Notes: generated from the letters alone by a model not told the origin. A stretch of 64,000 bases of DNA from Azospirillum sp. TSO35-2 (GCF_003116095.1 NZ_LGRA01000018.1:580597-644596), one strand, 5' to 3'; shown: positions 1 to 8,917, numbered from the stretch's first letter. Program-made: numbers and translations.

Positions 1-179
1 TAGGCGCGTCCTACCATATAGAGTGGCGTGCCTTCACCGCGGATGAGATCACCCCTGCGTGAAGTATGACAGGACAGCATTCTCCCAGCTGCGGAGCGTT
101 GATCTGCGTCCAAGAATTACGGCCAGTTGCATCAGTGCGAAACTGGGCGGTGCTGTTAAATCTATGATTGTTACGAATG
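1..179. other. Left edge, no gene recognised
   Basis: This stretch lies downstream of the minus-strand ATPase gene and runs to the window edge. I see no convincing reading frame, RNA gene or clear terminator in it. Confidence 0.4.
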
Positions 180-1952
180 CTAGTTAAAACGAAGCCCGAA
201 GAGACCGCCTGTCTCAGTGGCGTCGGTTAGCTTCGTTGGATTGACAAATGCTTCCACATCGAACCCCGGCCTGAATCCATCCCGAGGGAGAGCATCCGAG
301 TTCATAGTCACGATATACTGATATCCTGTCTTGCTCGAGTGGTCAGCGCCAAGTTGAAGCGCCTTAGCAACTTGCCTCTCATCTACACCATCAAAAAGAT
401 GACTATCATGCACCAAGAATCCAGGACCAATTCCTCGCCTTGCCGCAAGATCTGCAAGCATCAGGTCAAAGCAAAATATTTGCATATTAGTGATTCCTTT
501 GCTGCGCTGACTATCAATTCTTACATCGACAGTTGGACCATTTGGCGTGGCGCTAATCGTCAAGCTCCCTGCTTTCTCATAGAGAGCAGTCGATAGCTCT
601 TCGAACACCAAAATAGCCTCGGAAACAACTTCTGAGCGCTCGTGCAAATCATCCTGAAGGGACTTGAGAAGACGCGCGCGCTCAATGTCAAGCTCAGCCT
701 TCGTGCTCTCAATCCGCTCAGCCGTTAGGAGTCGTTGGCGTAGCCCTTCAGCCTCTGCTTCTGCGCGTCCAGCCTCCTCCTGAATCCGGGAGTAGTGCTC
801 CAGGGCTCCTCCCGACGCAAGGATACCCATGATTTCCTGTCGCCGATGATCTATGCGCAGCCGCTCTGCTTCGCGCTGCTTGATGCGGTCTTCCGTAGCT
901 TCAATCTCCGACGAGAGGTGGGAGCGACGATTCTTCACGACCGCTTCGTGGAACTGAGCGACCTCCTCGAAGCGACGCGCAACAGTATCAGGCAGAACAA
1001 CGCCAGCCTCGCGATAAAGCCGGTCGAGGCTAACAGTCGCTGGAGGCTGCTCAGTAGTCAGAGAATCCTGAAGTTGAAGGATCAACTCCCGGTCTATTGT
1101 GTTCTCATTATTTAGAGCGGAGATGCGACGTGTAATATCGGATGCTTCATGCTCCAACGCGGTGTACTCAGGCACCACATTAAAGCTTGAGACCCGCTCG
1201 CGGAGCCGCTGAGCTCGCGCTTCAGCGATTGTCACGCGGGTACGAAGATCGGCTGCGGTTCCGAAGTAGCGCCCCAGTCCTCCGTCCCGCGCAGCCTTCC
1301 GCAGTTCCACCATTGCTTTTTCTTGAGTGCGGAGCTCCTGGAACTCTTGTGGTATCCGCGCATCCAAGCCGAGGAGATAGGAGACGGCCACCTGCTGGTC
1401 CCAGGTCTGCTGCATATTGGACTGCTGAGTGGGGGCGGCGAACCCTCCTGCGTTCTGCCGTCGCACGAAGTAGGAGAAGAGTGAACGGAAGGTCGGACTG
1501 AAGCGCGACCGTTCTCCATTCTCCTTCCCCGCATCGAGAGGCAGTCTGAAGAGCGCGTTGCCAAGGAATGCTCGCCACTGCTCATTGCTGAGGATCATGT
1601 CGCCGGACTTCGATTCAAGCGTCGGCTGGATCGGCCAGAATGAAGTATCACCTTGAAGCCGAATGCGAGATGGTTTGCCACCCGATCGCGCTATATCTAC
1701 TATAGCTCCGCCGACATCTATACGAGCCTCAAATGTCCAAGGAACGAGGGCCTCGGAACGAAATATGCTGTCCTTATCAGCATTTGATCCAAAGAGAAAG
1801 TGAAGCAGATCGATAAAGCTTGTTTTCCCAGCTCCATTCCGCGACTGACGATCTGTTGCCCCTTTGCTTTTGTCAGCCAGAAGGATATTCAGGCCTTCAT
1901 TGAAGCGAAGCGATTTGAAGCTCGGAAGATCGCTAGTAATGCTGTGGATCAT
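180..1952 (-). CDS. DUF2326-type ABC ATPase of an ABC-3C conflict system
   Basis: This 590-residue protein starts with an SMC/RecN-like ABC ATPase half. A Walker A motif (NGAGKTS) lies at about residues 39-45. A long charged, heptad-like middle (about 200-430) is probably coiled coil. A Walker B/D-loop-like element (VHDSHLFDG) follows at about 514-522. The arrangement fits DUF2326 proteins, the ATPase component of ABC three-component systems, which are thought to act in conflict with phages or plasmids. The start codon overlaps the stop of the upstream middle-component gene as ATGA, so the two are translationally coupled. Base composition is clearly lower in GC than the window at large, which suggests horizontal acquisition. 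The family assignment is from memory of motifs and order; the biological role is inferred. Confidence 0.75.
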   Translation of the reverse strand: MIHSITSDLPSFKSLRFNEGLNILLADKSKGATDRQSRNGAGKTSFIDLLHFLFGSNADKDSIFRSEALVPWTFEARIDVGGAIVDIARSGGKPSRIRLQGDTSFWPIQPTLESKSGDMILSNEQWRAFLGNALFRLPLDAGKENGERSRFSPTFRSLFSYFVRRQNAGGFAAPTQQSNMQQTWDQQVAVSYLLGLDARIPQEFQELRTQEKAMVELRKAARDGGLGRYFGTAADLRTRVTIAEARAQRLRERVSSFNVVPEYTALEHEASDITRRISALNNENTIDRELILQLQDSLTTEQPPATVSLDRLYREAGVVLPDTVARRFEEVAQFHEAVVKNRRSHLSSEIEATEDRIKQREAERLRIDHRRQEIMGILASGGALEHYSRIQEEAGRAEAEAEGLRQRLLTAERIESTKAELDIERARLLKSLQDDLHERSEVVSEAILVFEELSTALYEKAGSLTISATPNGPTVDVRIDSQRSKGITNMQIFCFDLMLADLAARRGIGPGFLVHDSHLFDGVDERQVAKALQLGADHSSKTGYQYIVTMNSDALPRDGFRPGFDVEAFVNPTKLTDATETGGLFGLRFN

Positions 1953-2194
1953 GATGACGTCTTTCGGATCAAACCGCGGTCAAACTCGATTGCCCCCACC
2001 GTGAACAGCAGATCAAGAGCGAGAATGAACCAGTCGTAGTTCACTGGAGCAGGATCGGCGGACTGAGCACGCGCATTGCGGAGTTCATCCCAGAGGCGTG
2101 ATACAGTCATAGGCTCATGGAGGTAGCTGAGCAATTCAGCACCAACGGTCAGAAGCGCCCGCTCAGGGCGAAGATGCTTCGTCGGCAGAATCAT
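1949..2194 (-). CDS. ABC-3C middle component (MC6-like) small protein
   Basis: This small protein of 81 residues begins MILPTKHLRPERALL and resembles middle component 6 of ABC three-component systems, which accompanies DUF2326 ATPases. The frame is open 13 codons further upstream. I chose the ATG at 2194 because it overlaps the upstream stop codon as ATGA and gives the family's usual N-terminus. It also overlaps the ATPase start as ATGA at its other end, so the three genes form one tightly coupled operon. The middle component is presumed to link the ATPase to the effector. No catalytic motif is visible. Confidence 0.7.
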   Translation of the reverse strand: MILPTKHLRPERALLTVGAELLSYLHEPMTVSRLWDELRNARAQSADPAPVNYDWFILALDLLFTVGAIEFDRGLIRKTSS

Positions 2195-3201
2195 GCGGGT
2201 GTTCCGATAGCGACATCCTCGAATATATCGCACCGCTCGAAGAAGTAGGAGATTACAGCTAGAACTGCCGCTTGGTGTGCCGGTGTACCATTCATTCCAC
2301 CCGCGAAGCTCTGAAGTTCACCGAAGATCTCGTCAGGACTAAGCCCAACCGCCTTGAGTGACTGATAGCGCTTGCGGAACGCCTCGCCGATCTCCTCGCC
2401 AAAACCGGGATCAGGCCACGCGTCGAAGAAGTCTTGAACGAGCTTCTCCCGACGGCGGCCCTGGCGGAGGAAGCCCGCCGCATCTTCCGACAGATCGTTG
2501 TTCTGCAGCTTCTCGGGAGACGGCGCAGTAAGAGGCGGAACTGCTTCTGGCTCTCGACGCCCGATGGCCAGAAGCACGGGACGAAGCGCCGCGAAGTCCA
2601 ACCGCTCAAGCGCGCGCTGCGACGGCGCGATACCGAACAGATCCTCAAGCTGGTGCAACTCGAGCCCCATGGCTACGTCGCGGAGCCTGGAGTAACTACA
2701 CTCGGCGATCTCAATGCCTGGATGAGCGATTCGGAGATCTTCCAGCTTCTGAGTGGCTTCGGCTGGTAGACCGCGGATATCGTTGTGCACGAGTTCCCAT
2801 CGGCGCATTCGCCCGCCCCAATGGACAACGGCGCCATTGAAGTCCTCATCAATCTTGGCAAGGAGAGCGTCTAGCTTCATGGTATCAGGCGCGTAGCTCT
2901 GAAACACCGTCCCATCGCTCGGGCGGAACCCATCGCACTTCAGGTCGCCTTTCGGGCCATACGGACGAACCTGCTCGAAATCACCAACGAACCCATGCCC
3001 CATGATACGCGCGAAGAGTGTTTCAAACGCCTTCCCCTTCTCGCGGAGGAAGGAGTTCTCGAACTTCAGGCCATAGAAGCTTCGCTGTGTGTCGTCCAAG
3101 TTCAAGCCCTTGCCGCGTCGATCTGTCGGTCTCGCTTCGAGGGCCGCCAGTGTGAGCCTTCGAGCAGATGGGTCGAAACATCTATCACCGCCACAATCCA
3201 C
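2191..3201 (-). CDS. Nuclease-like effector protein of the ABC-3C system
   Basis: This is the first gene of the three-gene operon and encodes 336 residues from a GTG codon at 3201. The N-terminal half has E60, then a GDLKCDG motif (D86, K88) and Q101 after a predicted strand. That pattern is compatible with a PD-(D/E)XK restriction-endonuclease fold. The C-terminal half is probably the domain that contacts the ABC machinery, as in other ABC-3C effector proteins. The start is uncertain: the first 35 residues look poorly conserved, and a downstream TTG near residue 35 is an alternative. The nuclease assignment is inference from spaced residues only. Confidence 0.55.
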   Translation of the reverse strand: MDCGGDRCFDPSARRLTLAALEARPTDRRGKGLNLDDTQRSFYGLKFENSFLREKGKAFETLFARIMGHGFVGDFEQVRPYGPKGDLKCDGFRPSDGTVFQSYAPDTMKLDALLAKIDEDFNGAVVHWGGRMRRWELVHNDIRGLPAEATQKLEDLRIAHPGIEIAECSYSRLRDVAMGLELHQLEDLFGIAPSQRALERLDFAALRPVLLAIGRREPEAVPPLTAPSPEKLQNNDLSEDAAGFLRQGRRREKLVQDFFDAWPDPGFGEEIGEAFRKRYQSLKAVGLSPDEIFGELQSFAGGMNGTPAHQAAVLAVISYFFERCDIFEDVAIGTPA

Positions 3202-3457
3202 ACGCCATCGGATTGTAGCAGGGCTGGCTCTGGCTAAGGTCGGGGCTGGCGGTGTAATCTGCGCTACCGGAGGTGGTTCCTTCCTCGAGAAGGTTGCTCC
3301 GGAACACCGCTATGGCATGGAGTAGGGAGCCTAACAGCGGATCCGCACGATAGGACTGTAGTGGTGGTAGCTCTCCGCTGCTACCATCATCGGAAAGCCC
3401 TCTGATCTCCGAAAGGACGTCAGGGGGCTTTTTCTTTGCGCGGTCTTGGCTCGACAT
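3185..3457 (-). CDS. Possible small protein upstream of the ABC-3C operon
   Basis: A 90-codon frame starts with ATG at 3457 and overlaps the GTG start of the nuclease-like gene by 17 bases. Its amino-acid mix is not the Arg/Pro/Ala-rich pattern of antisense shadows here, and its composition matches the island. However, a strong hairpin with a T-run (3394-3433, plus strand) sits inside it, and I recognise no domain. It may be noncoding leader sequence instead. Confidence 0.22.
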   Translation of the reverse strand: MSSQDRAKKKPPDVLSEIRGLSDDGSSGELPPLQSYRADPLLGSLLHAIAVFRSNLLEEGTTSGSADYTASPDLSQSQPCYNPMACGLWR

Positions 3458-3512
3458 GTCGTCGACTGCGATTCGACTGGATCCTGACAGCGGCGGTACG
3501 GCCTTTTTACCC
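3202..3512. other. Island-backbone junction region
   Basis: This gap separates the AT-richer ABC-3C operon from the GC-rich backbone. It holds a doubtful 90-codon frame, a small hairpin at about 3365-3387 and a rho-independent-type hairpin at 3394-3433. No integrase, tRNA or clear attachment repeat is visible. Confidence 0.4.
3394..3433 (+). terminator. Orphan rho-independent-type hairpin
   Basis: The arms aaagccctctga (3394-3405) and tcagggggcttt (3420-3431) pair along 12 positions with one G-T pair, and a T-run follows on the plus strand. No plus-strand gene is recognised upstream, so the transcript it would end is unknown. It could also act weakly for the minus-strand GGDEF gene that ends at 3513. 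Confidence 0.55.
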
Positions 3513-4466
3513 CTACCCCGCCAGCGACCTCGGCAGCGTGATTTGCGGCTCGATCTCCACCCGGTTGCGGCCGGCGTTCTTCGCCCGGTACAGCCCGGCG
3601 TCGGCGCGGGCCAGAAGGGGTTCGATGCCGGGGTCGGTGGCGGTCATCCAGCTCAGGCCCAGGCTGACGGTCAGGCGCAACTCGCCGCCGGACGGCAGCG
3701 GAACGGCGGTCGCGGCGATGCGTTCGCGGACGCGCTGGGCGGCGGTGAAGGCGTTGACCGGTGTGGTTTCCGGCATCACCACGGCGAACTCCTCGCCGCC
3801 CAGGCGGCCGACGATGTCGCAGGCGCGCAAGGTCTCCTTGCAGGCGCGCACGGTGGCGCGGATGGCGTCGTCGCCGGTGGCGTGGCCGTGGCTGTCGTTG
3901 ACCCGCTTGAAATGGTCGATGTCCAGCATCACCACCGACAGCGGGCGGTCGTATCGTCGCGAGCGGGTAAACTCTTCAGCCCCCCGCTCCAGGAAGCGGC
4001 GGCGGTTCAACGCCCCGGTCAGCGCGTCGGTGGTCGCCAGCCGTTCCAGGTCGCGCTGCATCGCCACCACGCGCGAGGCGGCCAGCAGCCGCGCCGCCGT
4101 CCATTTCCAGTCCAGCGGCTTGCGCAGGAACTCGTCGGCGCCGGCCTCCACCAACTCGTGGAACTGCTCGGTCATGCTGCCGGGGATCATCAGGATCAGG
4201 TAGAGGTGGCGCAGTCCCTGGGCGGTCCGCAGGTGCCAGCACAGTTCCAGCCCCGTCATGTCCTTCAGCCGGATGTCGGTCATCACGACGTCGAATTGCT
4301 CCTGCGCCACCGCGTCGATCGCGGCGGCACCGGTCTGCGCCACGCTGGTGGAGCAGCCGAGCTTGTTCAGCTCGTACACCATCATGTTGAGATGATGTGG
4401 TGAATCGTCGACAATCAGAATCCGCAAGTCCAATGCTCCCGGCGACCTGTGTCGTTTATGAAGCAT
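3513..4466 (-). CDS. Response regulator diguanylate cyclase (REC-GGDEF)
   Basis: This 317-residue protein has an N-terminal receiver domain and a C-terminal GGDEF domain. The receiver shows the acidic pair in ILIVDDSP, the phosphoacceptor in VVMTDIRL and the lysine in FLRKPLDW. The GGEEF active-site motif lies at residues 223-227. An RACD inhibitory site (214-217) sits exactly five residues upstream, as in product-inhibited cyclases. It should make cyclic di-GMP in the cytoplasm when phosphorylated by a partner kinase, which is not adjacent. The frame is open to a TTG at 4484, where the Shine-Dalgarno-like aaggag is too close. I chose the ATG at 4466, though neither start has good spacing. 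It is divergent from acoR. Confidence 0.88.
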   Translation of the reverse strand: MLHKRHRSPGALDLRILIVDDSPHHLNMMVYELNKLGCSTSVAQTGAAAIDAVAQEQFDVVMTDIRLKDMTGLELCWHLRTAQGLRHLYLILMIPGSMTEQFHELVEAGADEFLRKPLDWKWTAARLLAASRVVAMQRDLERLATTDALTGALNRRRFLERGAEEFTRSRRYDRPLSVVMLDIDHFKRVNDSHGHATGDDAIRATVRACKETLRACDIVGRLGGEEFAVVMPETTPVNAFTAAQRVRERIAATAVPLPSGGELRLTVSLGLSWMTATDPGIEPLLARADAGLYRAKNAGRNRVEIEPQITLPRSLAG

Positions 4467-4665
4467 GAGGCACGACCTGTGCAAATCTCCTTAACGTCAG
4501 GGCGCCGGAACAGGCCGAAAAGCCGAGTTGTATGGCGCCGGGCCGGCCGTGGCGCGGCGCCCCGACATGATGCTTTTGCACACATTGCGCACCGACGGTT
4601 CCGGTTGCTACTGTGACTGTGCTTTGTTGGCTCAACAAATGGAACAGGCGCCCGGAGGCACGATC

Positions 4666-6612
4666 ATGGACAGCGCGCGCGCGGCCCACATCGACGAACT
4701 CGTCCGTGTTTCCGGTGGCGTCGCCTCAAGCCGCGACCCGATCATCGAGCAGTCCTGGCGGCGCTGCGTCGCCGACCACAAGCTGGACCCGACCGTCGGG
4801 CGCGAGGCCCACATCCTGCCGCAGGAGCGGCTGCGGCTGCACCGCGACGCGATGGACGAGTTCCTGCGCATGGCCCGCTTCGGGCTTGAGGCACTGTACC
4901 GGCAGGTCGCCGGCATGGGCTATGTGCTGCTGCTGACCGACAGCAACGGCGTCACCGTCGACTTCATCGGCGACCCGACCTTCGACAACCATCTGCGCCG
5001 CGCCGGGCTGTATCTGGGGTCCGACTGGAACGAGGGGCACGCCGGCACCTGCGCGGTCGGCACCTGCATCGCCACCGGACAGGCGCTGACCGTCCACCAG
5101 ACCGACCATTTCGACACGACCCATATCCCGCTGACCTGCACCTCGGCCCCGGTGTTCGAAAGCGGTGGCGAGCTGGCGGCGGTGCTCGACATCTCCGCCC
5201 TGCACTCGCCGGAGCCGAAGATCAGCCAGTATCTGGCGCTGCAGATGGTCAAGGCCTATGTCCACAAGATCGAGAACGCCAACCTCTACAACAACTTCCG
5301 CCGCGACTGGGTGGTGAAGCTCTCCGCCTCGCAGGAGTTCGCGGAGGTCGATCCCGACTTCGTCCTGGCGCTGGACGGCGGTGGCCGGGTGATCGGCTTC
5401 AACCACAAGGCCCACGATCTGCTGGCGGAGAACGGGGTGTCGCCGCTCGGCCGATCCTTCGACGAGCTGTTCGATTGTCCGGTGGACGAGCTGGTCCGCT
5501 TCGTCCGCTCGCTGCCGACCGACCAGCGCACGCTGCGCCTGCGCCGCACCGGCCTGCCGCTGTTCGCCCAGGCGATGCCGCCGCCCGCCGTCAGCCCGCG
5601 CGCCCATGGCGCCGCCGACCATGGCGAGGCCGCACCGCTGGCCGAGCCGCTGCGCGCGGTGTCCGGCGGCGACCCGGCGCTGAAGGCGGTGCTGACCCGG
5701 GCGGCCAAGCTGGTCAACACCCGGATGAGCTTGCTGATCCACGGCGAGACCGGCACCGGCAAGGAGCATCTGGCCAAGGCGCTGCACAAGGCCAGCATCC
5801 GCGGGGCCAAGCCCTTCGTCGCCATCAACTGCGCCGCCCTGCCGGAAAACCTGATCGAGAGCGAGCTGTTCGGCTACGAGCCCGGCGCCTTCACCGGGGC
5901 GACGGCGCGCGGCAAGAAGGGGCTGATCCTGGAGGCCGACGGCGGCACCCTGTTCCTGGACGAGATCGGCGACATGCCGCTGTCGTCGCAGACCCGGCTG
6001 CTGCGCGTGCTGGCGGAACGCGAGGTGACGCCGATCGGCCGGACCAAGGCGGTGTCGGTCGACGTCCGCGTCATCGGCGCCACCCACCGCGACCTGATCG
6101 AGCTGGTCAAGGCCGGCAAGTTCCGCGACGACTTGTACTTTCGTCTCAACGGGGCGGTGTTCACCGTGCCGCCGCTGCGCCAGCGCGGCGACCTCGACTG
6201 GCTGATCGACCGGCTGCTGGCGGAACGCGCCAGCCGCGACGGCGTGCCGGCCTACCGCCTGACCCCGGCGGCGCTGGCGGCGCTCCGCGCCCACCGCTGG
6301 CCCGGCAACGTCCGCGAACTGGTCAACGCGCTGGACTACGCCTGCGCGGTCAGCGACGGCGGCCTGATCGACCTCGGCGACATTCCGGAACCGGTGCAGC
6401 ACAGCGGCCTGTTCCAGGCGTGGCCGTCGCCGGAAGCGGCCTCGGCCGATGCGGCCCCGGACGGCGCCGACCCGGCCGCCCGCCTGCGCGACACCCTGCG
6501 CCGCCATCACTGGAACATCTCGGCGACGGCGCGGGCGCTCGGGGTCGACCGCTCCACCATCCACCGCCAGATGCACCGCTTCGGCATCGTCGCGCCGCAC
6601 CGGGTGGATTGA
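4666..6612 (+). CDS. acoR: Sigma-54-dependent acetoin catabolism activator AcoR
   Basis: AcoR is an enhancer-binding protein that senses acetoin and activates the aco operon with sigma-54 RNA polymerase. The 648-residue protein has an N-terminal GAF-like sensor (about 60-200). Its AAA+ domain carries Walker A GETGTGKE at 360-367 and the sigma-54 contact loop GAFTGA at 407-412. A Fis-type helix-turn-helix occupies the last 35 residues. The frame is open 46 codons further upstream. I chose the ATG at 4666 because ggagg sits seven bases before it and the protein then starts as family members do. The -24/-12 promoter and palindromic sites immediately downstream, before acoX, are its likely targets. 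Confidence 0.93.
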   Translation: MDSARAAHIDELVRVSGGVASSRDPIIEQSWRRCVADHKLDPTVGREAHILPQERLRLHRDAMDEFLRMARFGLEALYRQVAGMGYVLLLTDSNGVTVDFIGDPTFDNHLRRAGLYLGSDWNEGHAGTCAVGTCIATGQALTVHQTDHFDTTHIPLTCTSAPVFESGGELAAVLDISALHSPEPKISQYLALQMVKAYVHKIENANLYNNFRRDWVVKLSASQEFAEVDPDFVLALDGGGRVIGFNHKAHDLLAENGVSPLGRSFDELFDCPVDELVRFVRSLPTDQRTLRLRRTGLPLFAQAMPPPAVSPRAHGAADHGEAAPLAEPLRAVSGGDPALKAVLTRAAKLVNTRMSLLIHGETGTGKEHLAKALHKASIRGAKPFVAINCAALPENLIESELFGYEPGAFTGATARGKKGLILEADGGTLFLDEIGDMPLSSQTRLLRVLAEREVTPIGRTKAVSVDVRVIGATHRDLIELVKAGKFRDDLYFRLNGAVFTVPPLRQRGDLDWLIDRLLAERASRDGVPAYRLTPAALAALRAHRWPGNVRELVNALDYACAVSDGGLIDLGDIPEPVQHSGLFQAWPSPEAASADAAPDGADPAARLRDTLRRHHWNISATARALGVDRSTIHRQMHRFGIVAPHRVD

Positions 6613-6631
6613 AGGCGCGTGCGCGCCACAC

Positions 6632-6674
6632 CTGTTGCACCACCCTTGCAACAGCGCCTGCAACAGGTGTTGCA
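6632..6674 (+). promoter_or_regulatory. Palindromic upstream activator sites for AcoR
   Basis: Two inverted repeats lie 65-110 bases upstream of the -24/-12 element. CTGTTGCA (6632-6639) pairs with TGCAACAG (6647-6654), and TGCAACA pairs with TGTTGCA across GG (6659-6674). Both use the same TGTTGCA half-site. Position and symmetry suit enhancer sites for AcoR, encoded just upstream. The binding protein is inferred. Confidence 0.75.
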
Positions 6675-6739
6675 ACGCCCCACCCCGCCGCACGGCGCCC
6701 GACCGTTGAAAAGCAAGACAATCCGCTGACCTGACGGTC

Positions 6740-6755
6740 TGGCACGCTGCTTGCT
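6740..6755 (+). promoter_or_regulatory. Sigma-54 (-24/-12) promoter of the aco operon
   Basis: TGGCACGCTGCTTGCT matches the sigma-54 consensus TGGCAC-N5-TTGCW at every conserved base, with the GG and GC doublets correctly spaced. It lies 43 bases before the acoX start and downstream of the palindromic activator sites. Confidence 0.92.
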
Positions 6756-6797
6756 GATACCCCTTCGAACGCTCACCGTTTCGAAGGGGACGCCATC

Positions 6798-7868
6798 GTG
6801 GCTCCGGTCGTCGGCATCGTCGCCAATCCGGTTTCCGCGCGGGACATCCGCCGGGTCGTCGCCAACGCGACCAGCCTGCAGATCGCCGACCGCGCCAACA
6901 TCCTGCTGCGGGTGCTGGCGGCCCTGCGCGCCTGTGGCGTCCAGGACGTGGTGATGATGCCGGAGCATGGCGGCATCCGCTCCCACGTCGAGCGCGGGCT
7001 GGTGCGGGCGCGGGCTCGCGGCGAGGACCTCTATCCGGCGATCCACACCGTGGCGATGCCGGTCACCGGCACCGCCGCCGACACCCACCGGGCGACGCGC
7101 GAGATGCGGCTGGCCGGGGTCGCCGCCATCGTCGTGCTGGGCGGCGACGGCACCCATCGGGCGGTGGCGGCGGAATGCGGCGCGGTGCCGATCGCCGGCA
7201 TCTCCACCGGCACCAACAACGCCTTCCCCGAACACCGCGAGCCGACGATCACCGGGCTGGCGACCGGGCTGGCGGTGACCGGCCGGGTGCCGCCGCACAT
7301 CGCCTTCGCCGGCAACAAGCGCATCGACGTTTCGGTGAACGGCGGCGCGGTGGCCGAGATGGCGCTGGTCGACGTCGCCCTGGTGACGGAGCGCTACATC
7401 GGCGCCCGCGCCCTGTGGCGGACCGAGAATTTCCGCGAACTCTACGTCACCTTCGCCGACCCCGAGGTGATCGGCATGTCGGCCATCGCCGGCCTGCTGG
7501 AACCGGTCGGCCGCGACGAGAGCGGCGGCCTGATGGTGCGGCTGGCGCCCGGTGGGTCGGAAACCGGTCCGGCGTCGGATCCGGGCACCACCACCCTGCT
7601 CGCCCCCATCGCCCCCGGAATGATGGCGCCGGTCAGCGTGACCGACTGGCGCCGCATGCCCGCCGGCGTGCCCTTCGTCCCGAAGGTCACGTCCGGCTCC
7701 ATCGCGCTCGACGGTGAGCGCGAGTTGTCCTTCACCGAGCGCGACCGGCTGTCGCTGACGCTGCGGGACGATGCCTTCCACACCGTGAACGTGGCCGCCG
7801 TGATGCGGCACGCCGGCCAGAACCGGCTGCTGACCGGCACGCCCGTGCCGGTGTCGGCCGATCTCTAA
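6798..7868 (+). CDS. acoX: Acetoin catabolism protein AcoX (ATP-NAD kinase-like)
   Basis: This 356-residue cytoplasmic protein belongs to the AcoX family, which is related to the NAD kinase/diacylglycerol kinase fold. The nucleotide-binding GGDGTHR motif lies at about residues 115-121, and a GISTGTNNAF element follows. Its exact role in acetoin breakdown is not settled, but it is a regular member of aco operons. Translation starts with GTG preceded by an agggg ribosome-binding site. It is the first gene behind the sigma-54 promoter, and acoA follows after 24 bases. Confidence 0.9.
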   Translation: MAPVVGIVANPVSARDIRRVVANATSLQIADRANILLRVLAALRACGVQDVVMMPEHGGIRSHVERGLVRARARGEDLYPAIHTVAMPVTGTAADTHRATREMRLAGVAAIVVLGGDGTHRAVAAECGAVPIAGISTGTNNAFPEHREPTITGLATGLAVTGRVPPHIAFAGNKRIDVSVNGGAVAEMALVDVALVTERYIGARALWRTENFRELYVTFADPEVIGMSAIAGLLEPVGRDESGGLMVRLAPGGSETGPASDPGTTTLLAPIAPGMMAPVSVTDWRRMPAGVPFVPKVTSGSIALDGERELSFTERDRLSLTLRDDAFHTVNVAAVMRHAGQNRLLTGTPVPVSADL

Positions 7869-7892
7869 ACAAAACCAGGGAGAAAACACCTC

Positions 7893-8876
7893 ATGTCCCA
7901 GAATCCCTTCCCGCTCGACAAGGCCGACCTGCTGAAGGCCTACCGCACCATGCGGACGATCCGCGACTTCGAGGAGCGGTTGCACGTCGACTTCGCCAAG
8001 GGCGACATCCCCGGCTTCGTCCACCTCTATGCCGGCGAGGAGGCCTGCGCCACCGGCATCATGATGCACCTGAACGACAATGACCGCATCGCCTCCACCC
8101 ACCGCGGCCACGGCCACTGCATCGCCAAGGGCGTCGACGTTCACGCGATGATGGCGGAGATCTACGGCCGCAGCACCGGCGCCTGCCGGGGCAAGGGCGG
8201 GTCGATGCACATCGCCGACCTGTCCAAGGGCATGATGGGCGCCAACGGCATCCTGGGCGCCGGCGCGCCGCTGATCTGCGGCGCGGCGCTGGCGGCCAAG
8301 GTGCGCGGCGACCGCGGCGTCGGCATCACCTTCGTCGGCGACGGCGCGTCGAACCAGGGCACCTTCCTGGAGAGCCTGAACCTCGCCGCGGTGTGGAACC
8401 TGCCGGTGGTCTTCGTGGTGGAGAACAACGGCTACGCCGAATCCACGGCGATGGAATGGGCGGTGTCCTGCGACAGCTACGTCGACCGCGCCACCGGCTT
8501 CGGCATGCCCGGCGTCACGGTGGACGGCACCGACTTCTTCGCGGTGTACGAGGCGGCGGGCGAGATCATCCGCCGTGCCCGCGACGGCGGCGGCCCGGCG
8601 CTGCTGGAATGCAACATGGTCCGCTTCTACGGCCATTTCGAAGGCGACGCCCAGACCTACCGCGCCAAGGGCGAGCTGGAGGCGATCCGCGCCTCCCGCG
8701 ATTGCCTGACCATCCTGTCCGAACGGGTGATCGAGGCCGGCGTGGTGTCCCGCGACGAGTTGCAGGCGATCGACCGCGAGGTGGCCGACCGGATCGAGGA
8801 CGCGGTGCGCGCCGCCAAGGCCGCCCCGCTGCCGGAGGCCAGCGACCTGCTGACCGACGTCTACGTCGCCTACTGA
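7893..8876 (+). CDS. acoA: Acetoin dehydrogenase E1 alpha subunit
   Basis: This is the thiamine-diphosphate-dependent alpha subunit of the acetoin dehydrogenase complex, which cleaves acetoin to acetaldehyde and acetyl-CoA. The 327 residues match the E1-alpha fold of pyruvate dehydrogenase-like enzymes. The ThDP/Mg motif region GDGASNQGTF is followed by the ENNGYAES loop, and an HRGHGH histidine motif lies near residue 70. An agggag ribosome-binding site precedes the ATG. acoB follows after 41 bases, and the two subunits form an alpha2beta2 heterotetramer in this family. Confidence 0.95.
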   Translation: MSQNPFPLDKADLLKAYRTMRTIRDFEERLHVDFAKGDIPGFVHLYAGEEACATGIMMHLNDNDRIASTHRGHGHCIAKGVDVHAMMAEIYGRSTGACRGKGGSMHIADLSKGMMGANGILGAGAPLICGAALAAKVRGDRGVGITFVGDGASNQGTFLESLNLAAVWNLPVVFVVENNGYAESTAMEWAVSCDSYVDRATGFGMPGVTVDGTDFFAVYEAAGEIIRRARDGGGPALLECNMVRFYGHFEGDAQTYRAKGELEAIRASRDCLTILSERVIEAGVVSRDELQAIDREVADRIEDAVRAAKAAPLPEASDLLTDVYVAY

Positions 8877-8917
8877 GCCCCCTCACTCCAAAGAAACGCA
8901 AAACGCGGAGGAAACAC

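Noticed and set aside
6507..8636. 709-codon minus-strand frame over acoX and acoA
   Set aside because: Antisense shadow with repetitive His/Ala/Asp/Val content.
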